Positions 26,882 through 35,824 of a stretch of DNA of 64,000 nt are shown piece by piece. The stretch is taken from positions 16,551 through 80,550 of the forward strand of contig CACKFK010000004.1 of assembly GCA_902599445.1 (NCBI GenBank), read 5' to 3'. How positions within the stretch are numbered: position 1 is the stretch's first letter; each line of letters begins with the position of its first letter. The position numbers were made by a program, and so were the translations under genes. Below the pieces are notes generated by a model. The model was given only the letters and a program-made list of their open reading frames with translations, was not told the DNA's origin and did not search any database. This stretch comes from an uncultured Alphaproteobacteria bacterium. Lineage in GTDB: Bacteria > Pseudomonadota > Alphaproteobacteria > Rhodobacterales > Rhodobacteraceae.

Positions 26882-27931
26882 CTAGCGGAGGTCTTGCCTA
26901 TAAATCAAAAAGGGCACGAGAAAACTTAAGAAAAATATTCGGGCTATATGATGAATTGCAATATAAGTTGGATCAGCTTGAACTAATGCGCCCATAGCTA
27001 CCATTGCTTCCAGACCTCCAGGAGCGAATGCTATTATAGTGTCAACAAAATTCAAGCCTGTGGCCTTATGGGTGATATAAGCAAAGAGAAAAACAAAGAA
27101 TGCACCAACAAGGGTTTGCAAGACACCACCAAAGAAGGAGGAACGTAGCTGGAAAATATTGACGGACACGAACCTAGTCCCTATCAATGTTCCTAAAATT
27201 ATAAACGCTGTTGTAGAAAAGACAGTGGAGACTTCTCCGGATGTCAAGCCACTTCCGTTACTGATTGTTGAACAAAACATTCCTGCAATTAAAAAAGGGG
27301 CAGGTATTTTTGTTTTTCCGATCAGAAATCCACAAAAAACAGAAACAACTATGAGGATAAACATTTCAAAAAGGGATAACAGCACGCTTGTATGTACAAT
27401 GAGATTTAGATTAGCATCTTCCTTCATCAGCGTTACTACCAAAGGGGTCAACAAGACAAGAATAAGGACTCTTGTATTTTGAATTACGGTTATTTTTGCT
27501 GTTTCCCTTTTAAGATCACTACTGATGCTTAATACGAAGCTCAAGTGGCCAGGGGAAGAAGCTAAGATTGAAGATTCTCTATCCATCGAGAGTAAATTAA
27601 CTAAAATATATCTCCCAAGAATGGTTATTAGAACAACCGAAGTTAGCATGCAAATTATGCTAAATGGCCACTTGGATGCTTGAATAAGAGTTTCAGGAGT
27701 CACGTTTGATCCAATGGTTAAACCAATAACCACAAAGCTAAAATTTTTTATTGCTTCAGGAACAATGAATTTCAATCCTAACAAGGCAGCTAAGGAGCAA
27801 ACAGTCGTTGGTCCAGTTAAGAAGGGGGCTGGCGCACTTATGGACCAGGCTAGTATAGCTCCAAGAGGACCAAGCCAGAGGGAATGGAAGATCTTGGCAA
27901 AAGACAATTTTCTTAATGACTCAATTTTCAA
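26882..27931 (-). CDS. AbrB-type membrane protein (ammonia monooxygenase-like, COG3180)
   Basis: A 349-residue polytopic protein with about ten hydrophobic segments and two similar halves, the AbrB-duplication arrangement. The GPTTVCSLAALLG, ASSPGHLSFVLS and AFAPGGLEAMVAMGAL motifs (Pro-Gly-x-Leu in each half) are typical. Despite the family name, a transport role is more likely than oxidation; this is uncertain. Its start overlaps the DUF4387 stop by four bases (ATGA), placing it last in the six-gene tctC-tctB-tctA-AtuA-DUF4387 operon. It may move a product of that pathway. Confidence 0.78.
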   Translation of the reverse strand: MKIESLRKLSFAKIFHSLWLGPLGAILAWSISAPAPFLTGPTTVCSLAALLGLKFIVPEAIKNFSFVVIGLTIGSNVTPETLIQASKWPFSIICMLTSVVLITILGRYILVNLLSMDRESSILASSPGHLSFVLSISSDLKRETAKITVIQNTRVLILVLLTPLVVTLMKEDANLNLIVHTSVLLSLFEMFILIVVSVFCGFLIGKTKIPAPFLIAGMFCSTISNGSGLTSGEVSTVFSTTAFIILGTLIGTRFVSVNIFQLRSSFFGGVLQTLVGAFFVFLFAYITHKATGLNFVDTIIAFAPGGLEAMVAMGALVQADPTYIAIHHIARIFFLSFLVPFLIYRQDLR

Positions 27932-28230
27932 CGAATTGATAATTCCTCAATAATGATGCTGTAAGATGCACCGTGTAAATCTCTATCAAGGGAAGATCCT
28001 TGAGTTTCAGGCCTGGGCAGAGTTATTTTAACGATTTGAAGTTTGGGAATAAAAAAAATTTTGATTCTGTCCTGTGATACTTTGTATAAATTCGAAATTT
28101 TTTTAAGAGTTAGAATTTCTATGATTTTCTGGTACCCTTCTTTATCAAAACAGAAAATATCTATGGTAAGAGTAAAAGGTCCAGCATTTTTACTTCTTAT
28201 TTTTTTTGTAATATCGCCTAACGTTTTCAT
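27928..28230 (-). CDS. DUF4387 small protein (AtuA partner)
   Basis: A 100-residue soluble protein beginning TLGDITKKIRSKNAGPFTLTID and with RPETQGSSLDRDLHGAS near the end, the pattern of DUF4387 proteins that accompany AtuA/DUF1446 proteins. It starts one base after the AtuA-like stop and overlaps the AbrB-like gene by four bases, so all three are coupled. It could be a small subunit of the AtuA-like protein. Neither has a defined chemistry. Confidence 0.82.
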   Translation of the reverse strand: MKTLGDITKKIRSKNAGPFTLTIDIFCFDKEGYQKIIEILTLKKISNLYKVSQDRIKIFFIPKLQIVKITLPRPETQGSSLDRDLHGASYSIIIEELSIR

Positions 28231-29580
28231 TCAATATTCTTCTAAATGAAATATGTCCATGGGATCCTTTAACTCGATAGTATGGTTGAGGCAAAACTCA
28301 TATTTAGGACCGACATTGAATGAGGGAGGAGAAAACGGAAAGGCGAATGTTGGAAGCTCTCCTTCTTCAAAAATTGAGTGATGCAAAAACAAAGGGTTAA
28401 GAATTTTTGCAATTTCTTCTGCATCATTCTGGTGGTCAGCAGTAACAATACCCAAAACACCAATTTCAAAAGGAATATTTTTATTAGTTTCTAAGCTACC
28501 TAGTGTTGCATTTTTTCCAATTAGTCTTGTTTGGATTTCGTATTTTGTCTCATCTAAACCCAGGGTTTGAGAGATCAAAGCAGTAGCTTTTTCCAGAATT
28601 TGGTTTATCCAGGAGTCTATGTTTTCAACGTATTTTTTGTCCCTTATCAAAACAATGGAAATATTTTGAAAGCCCGCGATGTGGGCGCCCTCTAATTTGA
28701 TGGTATAATTCAGGTCTTCTACCCATCTGGAGCCTTTGACATACACGGAACGTTCGGTTTTCTTTTCATAAGAAGCATCTTTGACGTCTAAAAGACCACC
28801 AGGTTCTCTCAAAAGAAATGGGTCTGCATTTTCATACACCATATGAGCTGCAACTGAATCAGGAGTGGCTTGCGAATTCTTTTCCATAGGTTCCACAAGG
28901 AACCCTGTTTTTTCGAAAGAAAGCAAAACTACTCCTGTTTTGGGTTTAGTAGTGCAGAATGCTCCACATTCGCCAATTTTACCTCCATGCCAAGCTATGC
29001 CTTTTTCAACTCCTTTTAGAATAGGGTAGCTGGCTATCAGAGAAGCATCAGTGGATCGACCAGCTATTATTATATCCGCCCCCGTATCGATGGCGGATGT
29101 GATTTGTTCAACTCCTGCCAACCCAACGATGTTTGTACAACTATCAATTAATTCCTCAGAAATAGGTGGAGCAAATGGAAGGGATCTTATTTTGCCTTTT
29201 TTAAAAGCATCTCCAACCCTTGTTTTAGATTGAGAACATTTTAAAACAGCTATTTTGGGTTTTTGTCCGAGTTCCTTTGCCAGCTCTTGTGTTATTTTAA
29301 GAAACCAATCAACTGACGCATTTGTACCGCATGTTCCAGCGCTACCAATCAATAATGGAATTTTTAGTGAGTCTCTTGCTTCCATTAATGCTTTCCATTC
29401 GGACTTGGTCGTCGCTCTGGAATATTTTGAAACTCCTTGGCCCAGGTAAGCAGGTCCGGAGTCCGTAGAACCGCCATCAATTGCTATAATGTCAGGACTT
29501 TCCTTCAAACCCTCTTTTAAAGCTTCCTTGCTATAAGTTATCCCCAAAGCTCCAGAAGGGATAAGTACTTTAGCTATCAT
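28231..29580 (-). CDS. Acyclic terpene utilisation AtuA-like protein (DUF1446)
   Basis: A 449-residue protein with the family features SPDIIAIDGGSTDSGPAYLG (residues 28-47), PLLIGSAGTCG, ITSAIDTGADIIIAGRSTDAS and AHMVYENADPFLLREPGG. AtuA-family proteins are needed for citronellol/geraniol degradation in Pseudomonas, but most members are elsewhere and act on unknown carboxylates or CoA intermediates. Here it overlaps the tctA stop by 11 bases and abuts DUF4387, so its substrate is most likely whatever the tripartite transporter imports. No acyl-CoA carboxylase, which accompanies terpene utilisation, is nearby, so terpene catabolism is doubtful. Confidence 0.85.
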   Translation of the reverse strand: MIAKVLIPSGALGITYSKEALKEGLKESPDIIAIDGGSTDSGPAYLGQGVSKYSRATTKSEWKALMEARDSLKIPLLIGSAGTCGTNASVDWFLKITQELAKELGQKPKIAVLKCSQSKTRVGDAFKKGKIRSLPFAPPISEELIDSCTNIVGLAGVEQITSAIDTGADIIIAGRSTDASLIASYPILKGVEKGIAWHGGKIGECGAFCTTKPKTGVVLLSFEKTGFLVEPMEKNSQATPDSVAAHMVYENADPFLLREPGGLLDVKDASYEKKTERSVYVKGSRWVEDLNYTIKLEGAHIAGFQNISIVLIRDKKYVENIDSWINQILEKATALISQTLGLDETKYEIQTRLIGKNATLGSLETNKNIPFEIGVLGIVTADHQNDAEEIAKILNPLFLHHSIFEEGELPTFAFPFSPPSFNVGPKYEFCLNHTIELKDPMDIFHLEEY

Positions 29581-31087
29581 ATTCTTTCCCAGGAAAATCT
29601 GGTTTCTTTAAATAAGATCTCAAAAAAATAGGAGCCACAAAGCCTACAATGGCAGCAATCCAGAGGCCAATGGAAATGTACGAGTGAAATAAGTAAGTCC
29701 AATCGCCATCTGATAATACCATGGCTCGGCGCAGGCTTACTTCCATATGACCGCCAAGTAATATTCCCAGAATAACAGGAACGGCAGGAATTTTTAACTT
29801 TCTCAGTGTAAATCCTAAAACACCAAAGCCAGTCATTAATAAAAGATCAAAATGACTTCCAGAAAGAGAGTAAATACCAACAAAAGATATCATGGCTACA
29901 CCAGGAAGTAAGAAAGATGCAGGAACCTGTAAAATCTTAGTAAACAACTTTACCAAAGGAACATTTAAAATGAGTAACACAAAGTTAGCTATCAGAAGAG
30001 TGGCAATCAAGCCCCAAACCACTTCTGGTCTTTCATTAAAAAGAAGTGGCCCAGGAGTGATGTTTAATGTCATTAATAGCGCAAGTAAAACGGCAGTTGT
30101 GCCTGATCCTGGAACTCCTAATGTTAGCATTGGCACAAGAGCACCTCCTGCAGCAGCATTGTTCCCAGCTTCAGGGGCTGCCACGCCTCGGACATCCCCA
30201 GTACCAAAAGTATCTTTATTTTTAGCCAAGGACTTTTCACTCATATAGGCAAGAAAGCTTCCCAAAGAAGCTCCTGCTCCCGGAAGTACACCGGCAAAAA
30301 AACCAACGATTGTTCCTCTCAGCATGGTCCATCTAGTGTTAAATATATCTCGAAAAGGGATGGATATTCTTCCTAGCTTCACTCCTATAGCAGAATCTCT
30401 TCCCCTACTTTCAATGAAAACAAAGATTTCAGTGACCGCGAAGAGTCCGACAATTGCAACTAGAAAATCAACACCATCGTAAAGATGAAGATTTCCACCG
30501 GTAAATCTTGTCATACCAGTGGAGTTATCTACTCCAATCATTGAGATGCCTAGGCCTAGGCAGACTGCTATGGCAGATTTTGCTTGGTTTTCGGCGCCAA
30601 TCCCTCCCAGTGTACAAAAAGCGAGCAAATATAAGGCGAAATATTCAGCTGGACCAAAATAAAATGCAACTCGAGCTAAAATTGGTGCTAATAACATTAG
30701 GCCAATAGTTGCGAGAAAGGCCCCGACGAAAGAGGCTACACCTGATAAGACTAAGGCATCACCAGCGCGGCCTTTTTTGGCCATAGGATAACCATCAAGA
30801 GTGGTCATCATGGCAGGTTCATCCCCTGGAATATTTAGCAGTATGGATGAAATCCGGCCACCATACATAGCTCCATAATAAACACTAGTCATCAAGACTA
30901 GAGCTTGGGTTGCATCCAATTCCAGTGAAAAGGCAAGTGGTATTAGTATAGCAACACCATTTGAAGGACCCAGGCCCGGCAAAGCGCCTATGATTGTTCC
31001 AAGAACACATCCAGCTATAGCTAGACTCAAAGTAGTTATTGTCAGAGCTACACTAAAACCAAGGATTAAGTTATCGATTATTTCCAT
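29570..31087 (-). CDS. tctA: Tripartite tricarboxylate transporter, large membrane subunit TctA
   Basis: A 505-residue polytopic protein of usual TctA length. Hallmarks include GALPGLGPSNGVAILIPLAF, ALVLMTSVYYGAMYGGRISSILLNIPGDEPA and the second half's GFFAGVLPGAGASLGSFLAY and LTLGVPGSGTTAVLL. It forms the substrate channel of a TTT importer with TctB and the periplasmic TctC. It starts five bases after tctB and overlaps the AtuA-like gene by 11 bases. Substrate is unknown. Confidence 0.93.
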   Translation of the reverse strand: MEIIDNLILGFSVALTITTLSLAIAGCVLGTIIGALPGLGPSNGVAILIPLAFSLELDATQALVLMTSVYYGAMYGGRISSILLNIPGDEPAMMTTLDGYPMAKKGRAGDALVLSGVASFVGAFLATIGLMLLAPILARVAFYFGPAEYFALYLLAFCTLGGIGAENQAKSAIAVCLGLGISMIGVDNSTGMTRFTGGNLHLYDGVDFLVAIVGLFAVTEIFVFIESRGRDSAIGVKLGRISIPFRDIFNTRWTMLRGTIVGFFAGVLPGAGASLGSFLAYMSEKSLAKNKDTFGTGDVRGVAAPEAGNNAAAGGALVPMLTLGVPGSGTTAVLLALLMTLNITPGPLLFNERPEVVWGLIATLLIANFVLLILNVPLVKLFTKILQVPASFLLPGVAMISFVGIYSLSGSHFDLLLMTGFGVLGFTLRKLKIPAVPVILGILLGGHMEVSLRRAMVLSDGDWTYLFHSYISIGLWIAAIVGFVAPIFLRSYLKKPDFPGKEYDS

Positions 31088-31092
31088 ATTTT

Positions 31093-31530
31093 TTATCCAA
31101 ATAATACTCGTGGAAACGGAAACAAACTTAGTCCTAATCCAAATTTAAATATAAAGAAGAGGCCTGCTGAAAGGCCTATGCCAGTAGCAACTGATCCAAC
31201 CAATTTTGGGGAAATTTGAAAAGAAAGTATTGCAGAGGCTAAAGCTGTTGGTAATAGAAAACCTAAAGGCTTTAAGGTTAAAGCATAAAAAACTAAGACT
31301 AGTAATGCCAAACCTAATTTTTTTAATGTAAGAAAATTTGGCCAGTTAGGTTCCTGATCAGGAAGAGAAATCATTACTAATGCAGAAAGCAATGCTGCAC
31401 CGGCAATTAACATAGGAAAGGTTTTTGGTCCCACTGGATCGGCAAAAAATGGAGACTCTAGTTGCGTAGCACTGGCAAATAATGCCAGTGCTAGCGCAGT
31501 TAATATCAAACCGAATATTCGGTCAGACAC
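31093..31530 (-). CDS. tctB: Tripartite tricarboxylate transporter, small subunit TctB
   Basis: A 145-residue membrane protein with four hydrophobic segments and the GPKTFPMLIA motif after the first helix, typical of TctB. Its start codon overlaps the tctC stop by a single base (TAATG). It is the small membrane partner of TctA. Confidence 0.88.
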   Translation of the reverse strand: MSDRIFGLILTALALALFASATQLESPFFADPVGPKTFPMLIAGAALLSALVMISLPDQEPNWPNFLTLKKLGLALLVLVFYALTLKPLGFLLPTALASAILSFQISPKLVGSVATGIGLSAGLFFIFKFGLGLSLFPFPRVLFG

Positions 31531-32495
31531 TATTTCATTACGCCAAGTTCTTTTGAAAGAGCTTGGACTTCTGCCATGACGCCAACAACGTAATCCGCAA
31601 AGTTAGCACCAACTTTATTAAAAGGAGCTAATCCGTTTGCTGCCATAGCTTCTGCCCACTCGGCTGAATCTCCAACTTTTCTCAGAGCATCAGTCCATTT
31701 TTTGTAGGACGCATCAGAAGCACCTTTTGGAGTGTACAAACCTCTCCAATTAACAGCCACAACATCTATACCTTGCTCTTTTGCAGTAGGAATATCCTCA
31801 AAGCCAGGAATTCTTTCGTCTGTAAAAGATGCTAGGACCCTTACATCGCCTGATTTAATAAAGCCTACAACACCAGATATATCTCCTGTCATTGCAGCAG
31901 TAAAACCACCTACAGTTTGGGTAATAGCATCAGCATCACCGTCTACACCGATGTACTTAACTTTCGAAATATCTGTGAAGCCTTTTTTCCCTAAAGCCAT
32001 AAGAACTTTTAGATGGTCAAAGCCTCCTGCAGCTGAACCACCTGCAAAAGCGTGGTTAGCAGGGTCAGAAATGACAGCATCTAACAAATCATTCAAGTTT
32101 TTGTAAGGAGAATCCGCGGCAACAACTATTACGCCTGGATCAGCACCAATGGCTCCAAGAAACCGTACTTGGTCATAGGTCATACCTGAGTAGGCATTTT
32201 GTGCAAGCCTTGTTGCAGTAGCTGAAGAGGCTGCAACAATAAGGTCATCATCAGTATTTCTCTCATTGACGACATGACCATAGGCAAGGCCGCCACCGCC
32301 ACCAGCCATATTTGTTACTTGAATAGGTGAGTCAACGGCACCAATGTCATACATGATTTTTGTTATCGTTCGGCAGGTAAAATCCCAACCACCACCAGGG
32401 TTAGCTGGAGCAATACATTCTGCAGAAAATAGGCTTGTTGCTGCACCAAGCGATAGAACTGCACCGGCTGCAACTGATCTTAACATTTTGATCAT
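31530..32495 (-). CDS. tctC: Tripartite tricarboxylate transporter solute-binding protein TctC
   Basis: A 321-residue periplasmic binding protein. The start at 32495 (MIKMLRS) has GGAGGG about 8 bases upstream and opens a signal peptide; a longer frame to 32549 is discarded. Features of TctC proteins include CIAPANPGGGWDFTCRT (ligand loop 1), NMAGGGGGLAYGHV, and the LGAIGADPGVIVVAADSPYKNLNDL stretch. It delivers its carboxylate to TctAB. It heads the operon, with an unresolved 270-base region shared with the divergent amidinotransferase gene. Confidence 0.92.
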   Translation of the reverse strand: MIKMLRSVAAGAVLSLGAATSLFSAECIAPANPGGGWDFTCRTITKIMYDIGAVDSPIQVTNMAGGGGGLAYGHVVNERNTDDDLIVAASSATATRLAQNAYSGMTYDQVRFLGAIGADPGVIVVAADSPYKNLNDLLDAVISDPANHAFAGGSAAGGFDHLKVLMALGKKGFTDISKVKYIGVDGDADAITQTVGGFTAAMTGDISGVVGFIKSGDVRVLASFTDERIPGFEDIPTAKEQGIDVVAVNWRGLYTPKGASDASYKKWTDALRKVGDSAEWAEAMAANGLAPFNKVGANFADYVVGVMAEVQALSKELGVMK

Positions 32496-32764
32496 ATTTT
32501 TCCCTCCTAAATATGATTTTATTTTATGAATGAGATACAAGGATCCCAAATGCGGACAATAGTCTTACGATTTAAAAAAAACAAGCAAACATTTATGATT
32601 AAACTTTAATTCCCAATTAAGATTCTACAGATGTGGGGTAGGCATCTAATGAGTTTGCAACAAAAGAACTAAAATTCTTTCATGAAAAATTCAGATTTCC
32701 TTGACGACAGATATTTTCAAGCTCAAAAAGGCCGAGTACATGAATTCTATAGGGAGGAAGCATC

Positions 32765-33886
32765 ATGCCAACAAAAGAGAACAAAGTTGTAGTGAATAGT
32801 TGGAATGAATGGGACCCATTAAAGCATGTCATTGTAGGGCGAGCAGATAATTGTCACATACCTCCCCCTGAACCAGCTCTCGATGGAAAAGTTCCAGAAG
32901 ACAGTGACATGCGAGGGCAATGGGGTAAAAGACCCCAAGAAACAATTGATAAGGGTAACGAGCTTCTAGACAACTTTGCCACTATGTTAGAAGGAAGAGG
33001 TCTAAGAGTAGATCGGCCTATCCCAACAGATTTTTCTCTACCTGTTACGACGCCGGACTTTAGTACTGAAAGTCAATTTGGATGCATGCCACCAAGGGAC
33101 GTTTTGCTGACGGTTGGATCTGAAATATTGGAAGCAACAATGTCTTATAGATGCAGGTGGTTTGAATATTTGAGTTATCGTCCTTTGCTTAAACATTATT
33201 GGGAGGAAGATCCAAACTTTCGACATGAATCTGCACCTAAACCGCGTTTAACCGATGCTGATTATCACTCTGACTACCTTTCCGATAAAATTGGAGAGCA
33301 AAAGAGGCTTGAGTGGACAGCAAGAAAGTTCTTTGTAACTACAGAGGAAGAACCATTATTTGATGCAGCAGATGTTCTTAGGTTCGGAAAAGATTTAGTT
33401 GTTCAGCATGGTTTCACTACAAATCTTAAAGGGATTGAATGGTTGCGAAGACATTTCTCTGATCACAGAGTGCATGCAGTTAATTTTCCGGGTGATCCAT
33501 ATCCAATTCATATCGATGCTACGTTTACTCCCATTAAGCCAGGTTTGATTCTAAACAATCCGAAAAGACCCTTACCAGCGGAACAAAGAAAGTTGTTTAC
33601 TCAAAATAATTGGGAAATTGTAGATGCCGCCCCACCGGCACATAATTCTCCACCAGCGCTTTGCTATTCATCGGTTTGGCTAAGTATGAACGTCTTAGTA
33701 TTAGATCCGAAGACGGTTTGTGTTGAGAAATCAGAAGTGTATCAAGCAGAACAATTAGACAAATTAGGAATGGAAGTCATTGAAGTCGAATTGAGGGATG
33801 CCTACGCTTTTGGAGGAGGTCTTCACTGCTGTACTGCAGATGTTTATCGTGAAGGAAAGTGTGAGGATTATTTTTCAAAGCAGTAA
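32765..33886 (+). CDS. Arginine:glycine amidinotransferase-like enzyme
   Basis: A 373-residue member of the amidinotransferase (GATM) family. The active-site pieces are all visible: the FDAAD pair (D200, D203), IHIDATF (H249) and GGGLHC (C355, the nucleophile that carries the amidino group). A strong GGGAGGAAG ribosome site precedes the ATG. Eukaryotic enzymes make guanidinoacetate from arginine and glycine; bacterial relatives use other amine acceptors, so the acceptor is open. The gene is divergent from tctC and convergent with a threonine aldolase, whose reaction can yield glycine, a possible but unproven link. Confidence 0.9.
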   Translation: MPTKENKVVVNSWNEWDPLKHVIVGRADNCHIPPPEPALDGKVPEDSDMRGQWGKRPQETIDKGNELLDNFATMLEGRGLRVDRPIPTDFSLPVTTPDFSTESQFGCMPPRDVLLTVGSEILEATMSYRCRWFEYLSYRPLLKHYWEEDPNFRHESAPKPRLTDADYHSDYLSDKIGEQKRLEWTARKFFVTTEEEPLFDAADVLRFGKDLVVQHGFTTNLKGIEWLRRHFSDHRVHAVNFPGDPYPIHIDATFTPIKPGLILNNPKRPLPAEQRKLFTQNNWEIVDAAPPAHNSPPALCYSSVWLSMNVLVLDPKTVCVEKSEVYQAEQLDKLGMEVIEVELRDAYAFGGGLHCCTADVYREGKCEDYFSKQ

Positions 33887-33903
33887 TCCATTTCTCAGCA
33901 GAA

Positions 33904-34920
33904 TTACGTGCTATAGAATTCTTCAATAGCTTTAATAAATGTATTTAAAAATTCGTCAGAAATATCCAAGTGCATAACCAACCTAGTTTTAGGTTCAGGT
34001 TTAGAAATTATAATCTTTCTTTCTTTAAGAAAAGAAACCAGATCCTTGTTGTTATTTTCGATAGGTTCGAAAAACACCATGTTAGTTTGGCTTTGTAATT
34101 CTGTTCCATTTCCGTTTTTGTGAAATGGCCTAAGGGCTTTGGCCAGATATTGAGCTCTTTCATGATCTTCTTTAAGTCTCTCTATATTGTTCTCTAAAGC
34201 ATACCTACATGCGGCACCAAGAACGCCAGCTTGTCTCAAAGCCCCACCGAGTATTTTTCTTTGTCTACGTACTTTTTGTTCCATATCTTTAGGAAAGCAA
34301 AGTATTGAACCCGCTGGAGCACCCAGACCTTTAGAAAAACAAATAGATACACTATCTGCGCAGCCAGCTAAATCTTTTGGGTTACACTTTAAATCTTCCA
34401 CCGCATTAAAAAATCTAGCTCCATCTAAATGAACCTTTAGATCAAGCTCTTTTGCTTCTGACCTGTTTGTTTGTAATTTTCTTAAATCTATAGCTTTTCC
34501 AGAACATGTGTTTTCCATACAAAAAAGTTTTGAAATAGGACAATGTAAATCTTCTGGTTTAACAGCTTTTTTAATAGATCCTTCTGGAACTGATCCATCA
34601 TCATTCACTTCAAGTGTCGTCATAGCAACGCCGCCAAGGACCGAGGCTCCGGCTGCTTCGTCCTGGGCTATATGATAAGGAAAACCCACGATTATCTCTT
34701 CACCTCTTCCGCAATGAGATAACACAGCAGACAAATTGCTTTGGGTCGCGCTCGTCATGAATACAGCTTTTTCTTTGCCTAGTAGTTGCGCTACTTCATG
34801 CTCTAATTCATTAATCGTGGGATCATCACCATAACAATCATCACCTACCTCAGCATCATACATAGCTTTTTTCATACCTTGACATGGTTTGGTAACAGTG
34901 TCGCTTCGGAGGTCTATCAT
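33904..34920 (-). CDS. ltaE: Low-specificity threonine aldolase-type PLP enzyme
   Basis: A 338-residue fold-type I PLP enzyme with IDLRSDTVTKP at the N-terminus, HLDGARF (D166, which contacts the pyridine nitrogen) and SICFSKGLGAPAGS with the cofactor Lys at 197. LtaE cleaves threonine or allo-threonine into glycine and acetaldehyde. The length is normal and no key residue is missing. It ends convergently with the amidinotransferase gene, 17 bases apart. Confidence 0.92.
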   Translation of the reverse strand: MIDLRSDTVTKPCQGMKKAMYDAEVGDDCYGDDPTINELEHEVAQLLGKEKAVFMTSATQSNLSAVLSHCGRGEEIIVGFPYHIAQDEAAGASVLGGVAMTTLEVNDDGSVPEGSIKKAVKPEDLHCPISKLFCMENTCSGKAIDLRKLQTNRSEAKELDLKVHLDGARFFNAVEDLKCNPKDLAGCADSVSICFSKGLGAPAGSILCFPKDMEQKVRRQRKILGGALRQAGVLGAACRYALENNIERLKEDHERAQYLAKALRPFHKNGNGTELQSQTNMVFFEPIENNNKDLVSFLKERKIIISKPEPKTRLVMHLDISDEFLNTFIKAIEEFYST

Positions 34921-35043
34921 TTGTTTGTATGTAATTTAAAAATAAAGGTCGTGAAATAAAAGAATCTTGTTGAATTCTAATGTATAGATAGCAAAATAGA
35001 TTTAGACAAAATACTTTGCAACAAAAGAAAATCGAGGCTTGAA

Positions 35044-35346
35044 ATGTCAGATGAAAAACCAGCTTATGTTTTGGTAGATGTGAAGATCACGAACTCCGAA
35101 AATTATGAGAGATATAAAGGTCTTGCTAAACCTTTAATCGAGAAGTTTGGTGGTGAGTATCTTACTAGGGGGGGCAAAATGGATGTTGTGCTAGATGACC
35201 TATGGAAACCTACAAGAATTGTTTTGATTAAGTTTTCTAGCATGAAAATAGTAAGAGAATGGCTGGAAAGTCCTGAATACAAGGAAGTAGCAAAGATTAG
35301 GTTAGAGAATTCAGTAGGAAATTTTATCGTTTTAGAGGGGATATAA
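35044..35346 (+). CDS. DUF1330 protein (dimeric alpha-beta barrel)
   Basis: A 100-residue protein with the DUF1330 pattern: YVLVDVKITNSENYERYK, the GGEYLTRGGK segment and a final IVLIKFSS/REWLESPEYKEVAKIR helix-strand block. These small barrels are widespread; most have no defined function. It is preceded by AGGCTTGAA and runs convergently with the CueR-like gene. Confidence 0.85.
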   Translation: MSDEKPAYVLVDVKITNSENYERYKGLAKPLIEKFGGEYLTRGGKMDVVLDDLWKPTRIVLIKFSSMKIVREWLESPEYKEVAKIRLENSVGNFIVLEGI

Positions 35347-35358
35347 CTTCTATAATTT

Positions 35359-35757
35359 TTAATTCCTATTTTTTTCAGCCAGAAAACCGATAATAGGGCA
35401 ATCAGGTCTTTGATCTCCATGACAGTTTTTTGAAACTCTTTTGAGTTCGGTCCTGAGCGAGTCTAATTCTGACATTCTGTGTTCTATTTCTTTAATTTTC
35501 TTGAGGGTGATTTTCTTCACTTCACTGCTCGGTCTGTCTTTATTTTCATAAAGACTCAGTAACTCACGACATTCTTCGATAGAAAAATCAAATTTTCTTG
35601 CTTTACCAACAAATAATAATTTTTCCACATCCTGATTTGAGTAAATTCTATAGTTTGAATCAGAACTTTTATCAGGCGAAATAAGCCCAATATTTGAATA
35701 AAAACGAACTGTTTTTACAGACAGCCCGGATTTCTTGGCAGCAGTACCTATATTCAT
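35359..35757 (-). CDS. cueR: CueR/HmrR-type copper-responsive MerR regulator
   Basis: A 132-residue MerR-family activator. An N-terminal winged helix-turn-helix (NIGTAAKKSGLSVKTVRFY) is followed by a dimerisation helix and a metal loop with C112 and C120 (NCHGDQRPDCPI), the positions and spacing of the Cu(I)-binding cysteines in CueR. MerR-type activators sit on a promoter whose -35/-10 spacer is too long (19-20 bp) and untwist it on metal binding. Exactly such a promoter (35770-35800) lies between this gene and the divergent DUF4396 gene. No copper ATPase gene is beside it. Confidence 0.88.
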   Translation of the reverse strand: MNIGTAAKKSGLSVKTVRFYSNIGLISPDKSSDSNYRIYSNQDVEKLLFVGKARKFDFSIEECRELLSLYENKDRPSSEVKKITLKKIKEIEHRMSELDSLRTELKRVSKNCHGDQRPDCPIIGFLAEKNRN

Positions 35758-35769
35758 TTTTTAAACCTC

Positions 35770-35800
35770 TTGACCTTCCACTTACGGGAGACTTTATATA
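35770..35800 (+). promoter_or_regulatory. MerR/CueR-type promoter-operator
   Basis: A -35 of TTGACC (35770-35775) and a -10 of TATATA (35795-35800) are separated by 19 bases containing TTCCACTTACGGGAG, close to known copper operators (ACCTTCC-n7-GGAAGGT) with one imperfect arm. It points at the DUF4396 gene. The 19-bp spacer is a hallmark of MerR-activated promoters. Confidence 0.75.
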
Positions 35801-35824
35801 AGACAGTGAAAGGGTTTGGGTCAA

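Noticed and set aside
32682..32792. A 36-codon ORF overlapping the amidinotransferase start (possible leader peptide)
   Set aside because: It has no ribosome binding site and no leader-like codon run, while the amidinotransferase ATG has a strong GGGAGGAAG. Probably chance.
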